This document shows, in pieces, positions 18,108-26,314 of a stretch of 46,525 nt of DNA. The notes under the pieces were generated by a model, which saw nothing but the letters and a program-made list of their open reading frames with translations, was not told the origin of the DNA and searched no databases. The translations under genes were made by a program, and so were the position numbers. The stretch is taken from the NCBI RefSeq assembly GCF_003060865.1, contig NZ_CP028919.1, forward strand, positions 237,501 to 284,025, written 5' to 3'. The DNA comes from Gemmobacter aquarius (GTDB lineage Bacteria; Pseudomonadota; Alphaproteobacteria; Rhodobacterales; Rhodobacteraceae). Numbering within the stretch: position 1 is the stretch's first letter; every line of letters begins with the position of its first letter.

Positions 18108-20227
18108 ATATCGTTGCCAAAAAACCCGCCTCCAAGTCGCGTCGCAAGGGAACAGATGCTTCCGGCTTTGTGACCCGTGCAGGACAGCCGCACCCGCTGG
18201 GTGCTACCGTCTATCCGGACGGCGTGAACTTTTCGGTGTTCTCGCAGCACGCGCTGTCGATGGAACTGCTGTTTTTCGCATCGGAAGACGATCTTGAACC
18301 GATGCAGGTTATTCCGATGACCTCTGAAGCCAATAAATCGTTCCACTTCTGGCACGTCTTTGTCGTGGGTGCGAAACCGGGGCTACACTATGCATATCGC
18401 GTGGCGGGTCCCGATCTGACCGATCTTGGTATGCGCTATGATCCGCACAAAGTGCTGATCGACCCCTATGCCTATGGCAATTCGATGAAGCTTTGGAACC
18501 GTGGCGATGCCTGCGTTCCCGGTGACAACGTGGCAAGCGCGATGCGTTCGGTCGTGATCGATCCGCTGGCTTACGACTGGCAAGGCGACCAGCCGTTGAA
18601 CCGTCCGATGCAGGACACCGTGATCTACGAGATGCATGTCGGGGGCTTTACCCGTTCGGGGACTTCCGGCGTTGCCAGCCCCGGCACGTTTCGCGCGGTG
18701 ATCGAAAAGATCCCCTATCTGAAATCGCTGGGCGTTACGGCTGTAGAATTGCTGCCGGTGTTCCAGTTCGACGACACCGAAGCACGCGAACATGACGGCA
18801 ACAGGCTGACCAACTTTTGGGGCTATTCGACCATGGCCTATTTCGCGCCCCATCCGGGGTATTGCGAAGAGCCGGGCGAGGCGTCGCATCTGGATGAATT
18901 CCGCGACATGGTCAAAGCCCTGCACAAGGCGGGGATCGAAGTCATCCTCGATGTGGTCTTCAACCACACCGACGAAGGCAACCATCAAGGCCCGACCTTC
19001 AGCTTTCGCGGGTTCGACAACCTGAATTATTATTACCTCGTTCCCGAAAATCAGGCGTTCTATTTCGACTACACGGGCTGCGGAAACACGTTCAACTGCA
19101 ACCACCCCGTCGGATCGAAGATGATCGTCGAGGCCCTGCGGTTCTGGGTCGAGCATATGCATGTCGATGGCTTCCGCTTCGACGAAGGCTCGGTCCTGTC
19201 GCGCGGGCCGGACGGAGCGCCGATGCAGTTTCCGCCGGTGTTGTGGCAGATCGAACTGGACGAGGTTCTGGCCAAGAGCAAGGTCATCGCCGAGGCGTGG
19301 GATGCGGCGGGCCTGTATCAGGTTGGCCATTTTCCGGGCTTTCGCTGGGCGGAATGGAACGGGCTTTACCGCGATACGATGCGGAATTTCGTGCGTGGCG
19401 AGGCAGGTATCATCGGCCATGTCGCCGACCGTCTGTCGGGCAGTGCCGAACTTTATCAGGCAAACGACCATCTGCCGGTAAACAGCGTCAACTTCATCAC
19501 CGCCCATGACGGGTTCACGATGAATGACCTTGTCAGCTACAACGGCAAGCACAACGATGCGAACGGCGAAGGCAACCGTGACGGCGTAGACGACAACATG
19601 TCGTGGAACTGCGGTGTCGAAGGCGCGACCGACGATCCGGCGGTCGATGCGCTGCGCGAACAACAGATCCGCAACTTTGCGGCCCTGCTGATGCTGTCGC
19701 AGGGTGTGCCGATGTTCGTGATGGGCGACGAAGTGCGCCGGTCGCAGGGCGGCAACAACAACGCCTGGTGTCAGGACAATCCTATCGGCTGGTTCGACTG
19801 GACGCTGCCCGAAAAGCACAGCGGCATGTTCCGGTTCTGGCAGCGCATGATCGCGTTCCGCGCGGCGCATCCTGCGGTGCATCGCAGCCGCTTCTTCGAC
19901 GGCAAGATCAACGAGCGCGGCCTTGCCGATATCAGTTGGCACGGCACCGAGTTGAATGCGCCCGGTTGGGATGACGCCCATGCCCGCGCCCTTGCGTGGA
20001 CCGTTGCGGACTTTGACGGCATCGCTGACATCCACGTCATGGCGAACATGTATTGGGAGCCGCTGAGCTTTGCTGTTCCGGAAGTTCAGGGTCGCAAGTG
20101 GCACCATGCCGTCGACACGTCCAAACCCTCGCCGGACGACATCGCCGATGCCGGCACGGAACGCCCTGTCCAGTCCGATCGCGTCACCGTGAACGGTCGC
20201 AGCATCGTCGTCCTCATTTCCAAATGA
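18095..20227 (+). CDS. glgX: GlgX-type glycogen debranching enzyme (GH13 isoamylase)
   Basis: A 710-residue GH13 enzyme. It has an N-terminal CBM48-like domain (GATVYPDGVNFSVFSQ), then the (beta/alpha)8 barrel with DVVFNHTDEG, the nucleophile Asp in VDGFRFDEGSVL, the acid/base Glu in KVIAEAWDAAG and the third Asp in FITAHDGFTMND, so all three catalytic acids are present. The family hydrolyses alpha-1,6 branch links in glycogen or limit dextrin. The nucleophile segment reads FDEGS where typical GlgX has FDLAS. Start is ATG 18095 (GGAG 4-5 nt upstream) or ATG 18104, which overlaps the previous stop as ATGA. Coupling to a ThDP enzyme rather than to glgB/glgA is unusual. Confidence 0.92.
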   Translation: MRTMNIVAKKPASKSRRKGTDASGFVTRAGQPHPLGATVYPDGVNFSVFSQHALSMELLFFASEDDLEPMQVIPMTSEANKSFHFWHVFVVGAKPGLHYAYRVAGPDLTDLGMRYDPHKVLIDPYAYGNSMKLWNRGDACVPGDNVASAMRSVVIDPLAYDWQGDQPLNRPMQDTVIYEMHVGGFTRSGTSGVASPGTFRAVIEKIPYLKSLGVTAVELLPVFQFDDTEAREHDGNRLTNFWGYSTMAYFAPHPGYCEEPGEASHLDEFRDMVKALHKAGIEVILDVVFNHTDEGNHQGPTFSFRGFDNLNYYYLVPENQAFYFDYTGCGNTFNCNHPVGSKMIVEALRFWVEHMHVDGFRFDEGSVLSRGPDGAPMQFPPVLWQIELDEVLAKSKVIAEAWDAAGLYQVGHFPGFRWAEWNGLYRDTMRNFVRGEAGIIGHVADRLSGSAELYQANDHLPVNSVNFITAHDGFTMNDLVSYNGKHNDANGEGNRDGVDDNMSWNCGVEGATDDPAVDALREQQIRNFAALLMLSQGVPMFVMGDEVRRSQGGNNNAWCQDNPIGWFDWTLPEKHSGMFRFWQRMIAFRAAHPAVHRSRFFDGKINERGLADISWHGTELNAPGWDDAHARALAWTVADFDGIADIHVMANMYWEPLSFAVPEVQGRKWHHAVDTSKPSPDDIADAGTERPVQSDRVTVNGRSIVVLISK

Positions 20228-20256
20228 CCAATCCACAGCAAACCCAAAAGGCTGCC

Positions 20257-22392
20257 ATGAACGCCCTTGATTTTACCTTTTCGGACCTCATCGCCGGGTA
20301 TGTCACCCGCTATGATGCTGCCACCGACCGCTTCGGGCTGAAAACCAGCGACGGTCGAGAATATGACATCGGCATGACGCCGAATACCTATGCCGAGGTG
20401 ATCCGCAACCTTGGCGAAGGGTTCAACAATGCGTCCGACCACATGCGCGACATGCTGGTTCCCGGTCGTTTCGTGTTCGCTTACGGGGTGTTCTATCCCG
20501 ATGGACCGAAAGGTTCGATCCAGTTCGACGTTAAGCATATCGTGTTTGCCGGTCGGTCGGAGACGATGTACGATTTTGAACGCCCCGACTGGTGGATCAA
20601 GCAGATCGACCAGCTTGGCAAGTTCTACATCAATGCCGAATTCGGTGACGGGCCGATCGACTATGCCAATTACCGCACCAACCTGTCGTCGTCAGGTGCA
20701 CACCAGCAAAGCGGGCGTCAGGAGACCGACACGATCTCGCGTCTGGTTTACGGGTTCTCGTCGGCCTATCTGCTGACGGGAAAGGACGAGTATCTGGAAG
20801 CCGCAGAGAAGGGCACGCAGTATCTGCGCGACCATCTGCGCTTTTCGGATGCGGGCGAGGATATCGTTTATTGGTATCATGCGGTCGACATCAAAGCCGA
20901 TGGCAAGGAGCACAAGGTGCTCGCCTCGGAATTCGGTGACGATTACGATGCGCTCCCTTGCTACGAGCAGATCTATGCGCTTGCCGGTCCGGTGCAGACC
21001 TACCGTGTCACGGGCGACAAGGCGATTTACGATGACGCTCGCCGCACGATCAACCTGTTCAACCGCTTTTACAAAGACCAAAGCGCTGCGGGCGGCTATT
21101 ACAGCCACATCGACCCGATCACGCTGGACGCCCATGCCGAAGGGCTGGGCCACAACCGTGCACGCAAGAACTGGAATTCGGTTGGCGACCACGCGCCGGC
21201 GTATCTGATCAACCTGTGGCTGGCCACGGGCGAGAAGTCGCATGCCGATTTCCTCGAATACACCTTTGACACCATCGCCGAACATTTCCCAGATTACGAA
21301 AACAGCCCATTCGTTCAGGAAAAGTTCTTTGACGACTGGTCCAAGGATCAAAGCTGGGGTTGGCAGCAGAACCGTGCGGTCGTCGGGCATAACCTGAAGA
21401 TCGCGTGGAACCTGATGCGGATGAACAGCCTGAAGGGCAAGGAATCCTACGTCGCCCTGGCCGAGAAGATTGCGGCGCTGATCCCCGAACATGGCGCCGA
21501 CCGCCAGCGTGGCGGCTGGTATGACGTGGTCGAACGCGTGTTGGAACCGGGTCAAAAATTCCACCGCTATGCATGGCACGACCGCAAGGCGTGGTGGCAG
21601 CAAGAGCAGGGTATTCTGGCCTATCTCATCCTGAACGGGGTGCTGGGCAAAGAGGAATACCTGAAATACGCGCGCGAGGGGTCGGCGTTCTACAACGCAT
21701 GGTTCCTCGACGTGGAAGAGGGCGGAATCTATTTCAACGTGCTTGCGAACGGTCAGCCCTATTCGCTGGGCACCGAGCGCGGCAAAGGCAGCCACTCGAT
21801 GGCGGGCTATCACTCGTTCGAGTTGTGCTATCTGGCGGCGACCTACACCAACCTCTTGATCCACAAAGAGCCGATGGACTTCCACTTCCGGCCCAAGCCC
21901 GGTGGGTTTGCCGACGGCATCCTGCGCGTCCAGCCGGATATCTTGCCGGAAGGGTCGATCCGGATCGACGAAGTCTGGATCGATGGCCACGCTTACGAGG
22001 ATTTTGACGCGCAGGCGCTTACGGTCAAATTGCCCGCAGGGCACGGCGACATCCGCGTTCGCGTGCGGCTGGTGCCGAATTCGGTGCGGTTCGATGCCGA
22101 TCTTTTGTCGGTGAAGGACGGGATCGGGCAGATCGTGCTGTCAGGCAAGATGACACCGCTTGATCTCAAGTATCTCGACGAAGCCGTGTCCGGCGCGATG
22201 TCGCAAGGTGTGACGGGTCTGGCGATCGATGCGACCAAGCTGGAAAGCATCTGTGCCGAGGGCCTGCGCTACCTGATCTTCCGCAAGCAGAAAGCGGGCG
22301 AGGATTTCGCCGTGTCGATCTCGGGTGCGAACGACACGATTTCGGGTGCGATCAAGGCGTCGGAATTCGACGAAGAGATCACGCTGAACTGA
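20257..22392 (+). CDS. AGE/six-hairpin-fold protein fused to a STAS domain
   Basis: About 711 residues. An N-terminal segment of about 120 residues (LDFTFSDLIAGYVTRYDAA) is followed by an (alpha/alpha)6 domain of the N-acylglucosamine-2-epimerase or glycosidase type (segments DHLRFSDAGEDIVYWY, YYSHIDPITLDAHAEG, QNRAVVGHNLKIAWN, with the conserved tryptophans and histidines). The last 100 residues are a STAS domain (IVLSGKMTPLDLKYLDEAV, then GLRYLIFRKQKAG). By eye the usual phospho-acceptor motif DSxG reads CAEG, so the serine is missing. A soluble sugar isomerase or glycoside-active enzyme is likely. AAAAGG lies 5 nt before ATG 20257; an upstream in-frame ATG at 20224 overlaps the glgX stop as ATGA. 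An intrinsic terminator follows. Confidence 0.8.
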   Translation: MNALDFTFSDLIAGYVTRYDAATDRFGLKTSDGREYDIGMTPNTYAEVIRNLGEGFNNASDHMRDMLVPGRFVFAYGVFYPDGPKGSIQFDVKHIVFAGRSETMYDFERPDWWIKQIDQLGKFYINAEFGDGPIDYANYRTNLSSSGAHQQSGRQETDTISRLVYGFSSAYLLTGKDEYLEAAEKGTQYLRDHLRFSDAGEDIVYWYHAVDIKADGKEHKVLASEFGDDYDALPCYEQIYALAGPVQTYRVTGDKAIYDDARRTINLFNRFYKDQSAAGGYYSHIDPITLDAHAEGLGHNRARKNWNSVGDHAPAYLINLWLATGEKSHADFLEYTFDTIAEHFPDYENSPFVQEKFFDDWSKDQSWGWQQNRAVVGHNLKIAWNLMRMNSLKGKESYVALAEKIAALIPEHGADRQRGGWYDVVERVLEPGQKFHRYAWHDRKAWWQQEQGILAYLILNGVLGKEEYLKYAREGSAFYNAWFLDVEEGGIYFNVLANGQPYSLGTERGKGSHSMAGYHSFELCYLAATYTNLLIHKEPMDFHFRPKPGGFADGILRVQPDILPEGSIRIDEVWIDGHAYEDFDAQALTVKLPAGHGDIRVRVRLVPNSVRFDADLLSVKDGIGQIVLSGKMTPLDLKYLDEAVSGAMSQGVTGLAIDATKLESICAEGLRYLIFRKQKAGEDFAVSISGANDTISGAIKASEFDEEITLN

Positions 22393-22402
22393 CGGTTTCC
22401 TG

Positions 22403-22430
22403 AAAGGGCGGCTTCGTGCCGCCCTTTTTC
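22403..22430 (+). terminator. Intrinsic terminator inside the rightward arm
   Basis: A 10-bp perfect stem (AAAGGGCGGC / GCCGCCCTTT) with a TTCGT loop, ending in five T. It lies 11 nt after the AGE-STAS gene and splits the rightward arm into two transcription units or lowers expression of the distal genes. Confidence 0.88.
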
Positions 22431-22470
22431 AATTTCCGCCGCGTTGCGCGGCAATAACAGAGTATGTCCC

Positions 22471-23037
22471 ATGGCCGCTCCCAAGATCGCCATCCTGATC
22501 GAAAGCGACTTCTACGAACACGAGATCTGGTATTATCACTATCGCTTTCTTGAAGCCGGTTACGACGCGCAATTCGTCACGCGGCTTTGGGGCAACGATG
22601 CCATCACTTTTAAGGGGCACGAATACCACGCGCCTTTTGAGTGCCGTGGCGACCTTGAAAAGCTCGATGATGCCACGCTGGACCAATATGCCGCGTTGAT
22701 CGTGCCGTCGGGCATGGTTTCGGACCGACTGCGCTATACCGAGGATCTTGGCCGTATCCCGCCCGCGTCAGACCTGTTGAAGCGGGCCTTTGCCAAGCCG
22801 AACCTGCTTAAGGGGATGATTTGTCACAGCCTGTGGCTTGCGGCTCCGGTTGTCGAGATCGTCAAGGGTCGCCGACTGACCTGCCACCCCAACCTGCACG
22901 GCGATGCCTTGGCTTACGGGGCCTCCTTTGTGGACGAGGATGTGGTTGTGGACGGTGATCTGGTGACGGCGCGGACCGGCGGGCATGCGCATCTTCTGGC
23001 AGCGAAGCTGATACAGATGATCGAAGGCAAAGGCTGA
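22471..23037 (+). CDS. PfpI/DJ-1-family protein
   Basis: A compact 188-residue PfpI-type protein: early acidic motif LIESDFYEHEIWYY, nucleophile elbow LKGMICHSLWLAAP with the Cys-His pair typical of PfpI-like deglycase/protease members, and the C-terminal VDEDVVVDGDLVTART segment. It is a paralogue at superfamily level of the 276-residue DJ-1 protein at 15526, but closer to the short PfpI subgroup. It opens the second unit of the rightward arm, after the terminator, and ends one base before the GlgC-like start. It is probably a protective or repair enzyme for carbonyl-modified molecules; the exact substrate is unknown. Confidence 0.88.
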   Translation: MAAPKIAILIESDFYEHEIWYYHYRFLEAGYDAQFVTRLWGNDAITFKGHEYHAPFECRGDLEKLDDATLDQYAALIVPSGMVSDRLRYTEDLGRIPPASDLLKRAFAKPNLLKGMICHSLWLAAPVVEIVKGRRLTCHPNLHGDALAYGASFVDEDVVVDGDLVTARTGGHAHLLAAKLIQMIEGKG

Positions 23038-23038
23038 T

Positions 23039-23947
23039 GTGACCGTGAGCTTGCTTGCACAAACCGGGATGATCGGTGCCGGCCCCGACGGGCTTGTCGC
23101 GGTATTGTTGGCGGGGGGACGGGGGTCGCGACTTGGCGATTTGACCGCGCGCCAATCCAAGCCTGCCGTCGAATTTACCGGCGGGCGACGGATCGTCGAT
23201 TTCGTGATGGGCAATGCCATCCAATCGGGCATCGACGCGATGATCGTCTGCACCCAATGGCAACCCGACACGCTGGTCGCGCATCTGCGTGCGCATTGGG
23301 CGGCAGGTTTTGCGCGCGGACTTGTGTTTCGGGACGGAGCGGATGTTGCGCAATCGGGCGGGTATCTGGGCACCGCGCATGCGGTGGCGTGCAATGCGGC
23401 CGAATTGGATGGCGCAGGCGCGCGCGAGGTGCTGGTTCTGGCGGCAGACCACATCTACGCGATGGACTACCGCGAGATGGTTGCCGTGCATCGCGCGGTC
23501 GGATTGCCGGTGACGGTCGCAGCCCTGCCGGTTGCCCGCGAGGCGGCGCGCAGCTTTGGCGTGTTCGAGACGCGTGGTCCCTGCCATGCGGTGCGGTTTC
23601 TGGAAAAGCCCGACGATCCGCCAGCGATGTTCGGCAATCCCGATCGCGCCCTGATCAGCATGGGCATCTATATTTTCAACTGGGCATGGTTGCGCGACGT
23701 GATTGGACAGGACGCTACGGGTTCCTGTCAGGTACCGCTGGACTTTGGCAACGACTTGCTGCCGAGGGCGGTCGAGCGGGGCGAAGTCGGGGTGTATTGT
23801 TTCAGCACGCCCGGAGTCGAGGAACCGCCCTATTGGCGCGATGTCGGCACGGTTTCTGCCCTGACCGATGCCCGCGCCGATCTGGCGGGGGACAACCCTC
23901 CGATACCGCTGCCCGTCTATCCGGTTGCCGCGTCGGGATCGGGCTGA
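23039..23947 (+). CDS. GlgC-like nucleotidyltransferase lacking the C-terminal beta-helix
   Basis: A 302-residue nucleotidyltransferase resembling the catalytic domain of ADP-glucose pyrophosphorylase. The N-terminal loop is LLAGGRGSRLGDLTARQSKP, followed by AADHIYAMDYREM, a GIYIFN strand and PYWRDVGTVSAL near the C-terminus. GlgC is normally 400-430 residues with a left-handed beta-helix that carries allosteric control; here the protein stops just after the catalytic domain. It may activate a sugar 1-phosphate with ATP or another NTP. The start is GTG at 23039, overlapping the previous TGATG. With the debranching enzyme it suggests glucan or nucleotide-sugar chemistry in the cluster, but no glycogen synthase is present. 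Confidence 0.85.
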   Translation: MTVSLLAQTGMIGAGPDGLVAVLLAGGRGSRLGDLTARQSKPAVEFTGGRRIVDFVMGNAIQSGIDAMIVCTQWQPDTLVAHLRAHWAAGFARGLVFRDGADVAQSGGYLGTAHAVACNAAELDGAGAREVLVLAADHIYAMDYREMVAVHRAVGLPVTVAALPVAREAARSFGVFETRGPCHAVRFLEKPDDPPAMFGNPDRALISMGIYIFNWAWLRDVIGQDATGSCQVPLDFGNDLLPRAVERGEVGVYCFSTPGVEEPPYWRDVGTVSALTDARADLAGDNPPIPLPVYPVAASGSG

Positions 23948-23993
23948 ACTCTTTGGCGATGCGGATGATTTTCCCCGTAAGGACAGACGACAG

Positions 23994-26252
23994 ATGAATG
24001 CGCCGAAGACCTATGACGACATTACCGCGCTTTGGCAAAGCTGGTGCGACGCGCGGGGTGCATCGGGGCAGGGTGATCCGGCGGTCGCGCTAAAGCATGT
24101 GCTTGCGGAGCGGCGGATACCGGCGGGGCTGGCCGACCTGCGGCGGGCTTTGGCCCTGTGCGGGCCGGTTGCAACAATTGACCGGCAGGGGTTTATCGAT
24201 GCCATCCTGCCGGTGGTGGCCGCGCCTGCTTTGCGGCTGGAGCATGCCTTTGCATATTTTGGTGCCACGGATGCCGAACTGCCGGTCGAGCGGGTGCGCG
24301 ATGTGCTGGGGCATCTGTTTCATGATGGCGATATGCTGGATGCAATGCTGGCTGACCTTGACGCCAATGGCGACCGCTGCGTGACGTTTGACGATTTTCT
24401 TGAATTCTATCCCGAGAAGGCGGCGGCTGAGCCGGATGGAGTGGCCGTTTCCGCCCCGCTTTCGCAAGCTGCGGTCGCGGCACCGCGTCCGGTGTCGCGT
24501 GCGCATTTCGGCGATGTCGCCACTTCGCCCCTGCAAATGCAGACGGGATTTTTCCGTTTGCTGCAGGGGGCGGCTTACCGGACATTCCGTGAAAGTTATT
24601 CCGCCAATTCCGAGAGCCATCTGCGCGCCCGTGATTTGCCCTATACCGTGTCTGACTTCGCGGTGTTCGTGCGCGCCGCGACCGAGTTCTACCTGTCGCT
24701 GGGCCTTGTCGAAGGCGACCGCGCGGTGGCCGAGTTTCATCGGCTGGTGGCACTGGTCGAGGCGCAGCACCAAAGCCTGTGCGTCCGGATCGCCACTTGG
24801 GACAAAGTCGCCAAGACCGATGCGATGCTGGCGGCAGAAGCCGTGCTGGAAGGTGAGCTTGCCGCTTTGGCAGACCACCGAGAAAGGTTTGCGGAAGCTG
24901 TGGAATACCTGCTTGCCCTGCGTGCACATCGGATTTCGCCTACCGAGGTGCGCGCCGACAGCCTGACGCGCCACGAGATGGACCGCCTGCGGCATGGCGA
25001 ATTGAATGCGGAACACGGCCATGTCGCACCGCGCGGCGGGCGTGCGCGGCCCGGACCCTATCATGACAGCTGGAGCCCTGTCGTGCTGGCGGCCGGTGAA
25101 CCGCGCGCGGCTGGAACGATCATGCCGGTGGCGTTCTGGTACGACGATTTCATGCCGCAATTGTTGCTGTGTGTATCGATCCTGACAGACGCCGATCTGG
25201 ACGCCGAAACATCATGTGCCGAGTTGGAGCTTGACGCATGGCATGCCGGATACGCAGGTCTTGGAGCGTTTGACCGTTACGGAACCGATCTGCGCGACGG
25301 GTTCGCCGCCTGTCCGGTGCGCGTAAAGCTGGCGCTGCGGCAGGCGTGGCGTTTGTCGGAACATTACCTCAACAGCCTGCAAAAGCGCCGAGAACGCGCA
25401 GAGTTCGGCCGCGAGACCGGATATCTGAGCCAGTATGTGTCGTTCATCGACCTGCATCTGGGGCGGACGGATGTTGCCGATGCGGAAATGCGGATCAGCT
25501 TTCCCTATTTCATCGGACCCGCCGTCTGGTGCTTGTTGCATACGGCTGCCAATCTGGTCGAGGATATGTCGGGTGCAGCCAAGAGTGCGGCGGTGGACCG
25601 CTTCAAGGCGTTTTTCCGGGCCTTTGCCACAATGTATCCGTGCCCCTACTGCCGCTACCACCTGAACCGCTACGTCGTCCGCAACCGCGAGGTCAATTTC
25701 TATCCGGTCGAATTCTTGTTGCTGGGCCAACGCGAGGACCGCGATTGGTTCGACATCTCGCTCGACGACAGGCTGGCAACGATTTCCGCCGACAAAAGCG
25801 GTTCTTTTGCGCTGTTCGTTTGGAAATTGCACAATGCGGTCTCGTCGTCGATTGCTCGGACCGAAGAGTGGTATCACCGCGAGGAGCATCCGCTTTACAC
25901 CACCCGTTTCTGGCCCGGATTGGATACCGAAATCGCGCGGATGCGAAGCAGCGGTATCGAGCAAATGCCGGTCGGACGGCTGGCGGCCATTTACGGGGTC
26001 ATCAAACCGTCGGTCGAACTGGCGACGCTGCGGGATGAAATCCAGCTGGCCTTGCACGGCGAAAAGGCAACCGGACTAGACGCTATTACGGCGCGTGCCG
26101 CCGACTGTGTGTCGCGTCTCGAAACGGCAATGACCGAGGCTGACCTATTGCGACAGACCTATGTGTTCGACAGCACCAAATTCGATCCGCCGCCGCATAT
26201 TTCCGAGCAGGAAGAAAGCTATGCGCGGAGCGGGTATTATGTCGAACGATAA
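23994..26252 (+). CDS. EF-hand protein with C-terminal Erv1/ALR-like sulfhydryl oxidase domain
   Basis: A 752-residue protein with an uncommon domain order. Residues about 75-145 have EF-hand-like helices, the clearest loop being DANGDRCVTFDDF near residue 122. A middle helical region of unknown fold (about 170-490) follows. Residues about 505-625 match the Erv1/ALR FAD-linked sulfhydryl oxidase pattern: FPYFIGPAVWCLLHTAANL, the redox pair YPCPYC, and FVWKLHNAVSSSI. No signal peptide or membrane helix is seen, so it should be cytosolic unless exported otherwise. It probably forms disulfides in a partner using O2. ATG 23994 is preceded by AAGGA at a long spacing. It lies 46 nt after the GlgC-like gene. 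Confidence 0.75.
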   Translation: MNAPKTYDDITALWQSWCDARGASGQGDPAVALKHVLAERRIPAGLADLRRALALCGPVATIDRQGFIDAILPVVAAPALRLEHAFAYFGATDAELPVERVRDVLGHLFHDGDMLDAMLADLDANGDRCVTFDDFLEFYPEKAAAEPDGVAVSAPLSQAAVAAPRPVSRAHFGDVATSPLQMQTGFFRLLQGAAYRTFRESYSANSESHLRARDLPYTVSDFAVFVRAATEFYLSLGLVEGDRAVAEFHRLVALVEAQHQSLCVRIATWDKVAKTDAMLAAEAVLEGELAALADHRERFAEAVEYLLALRAHRISPTEVRADSLTRHEMDRLRHGELNAEHGHVAPRGGRARPGPYHDSWSPVVLAAGEPRAAGTIMPVAFWYDDFMPQLLLCVSILTDADLDAETSCAELELDAWHAGYAGLGAFDRYGTDLRDGFAACPVRVKLALRQAWRLSEHYLNSLQKRRERAEFGRETGYLSQYVSFIDLHLGRTDVADAEMRISFPYFIGPAVWCLLHTAANLVEDMSGAAKSAAVDRFKAFFRAFATMYPCPYCRYHLNRYVVRNREVNFYPVEFLLLGQREDRDWFDISLDDRLATISADKSGSFALFVWKLHNAVSSSIARTEEWYHREEHPLYTTRFWPGLDTEIARMRSSGIEQMPVGRLAAIYGVIKPSVELATLRDEIQLALHGEKATGLDAITARAADCVSRLETAMTEADLLRQTYVFDSTKFDPPPHISEQEESYARSGYYVER

Positions 26253-26314
26253 AGTCGTTTGCCGCCGATGGCGGATTTGCTGCCCCACGCTTTTATGGAA
26301 AACCGGAGACTGTA

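Noticed and set aside
18383..20236. A 617-codon reading frame on the minus strand over the glgX-like gene
   Set aside because: It lies fully opposite a GH13 gene with all catalytic motifs, has no family resemblance and is typical of antisense frames in high-GC DNA.
20692..22044. A 450-codon minus-strand frame opposite the AGE-STAS gene
   Set aside because: No recognisable domain; the plus-strand protein has clear family motifs.
24090..25160. A 356-codon minus-strand frame opposite the EF-hand/Erv gene
   Set aside because: Arg/His/Gln-rich composition typical of antisense high-GC frames and no motif.
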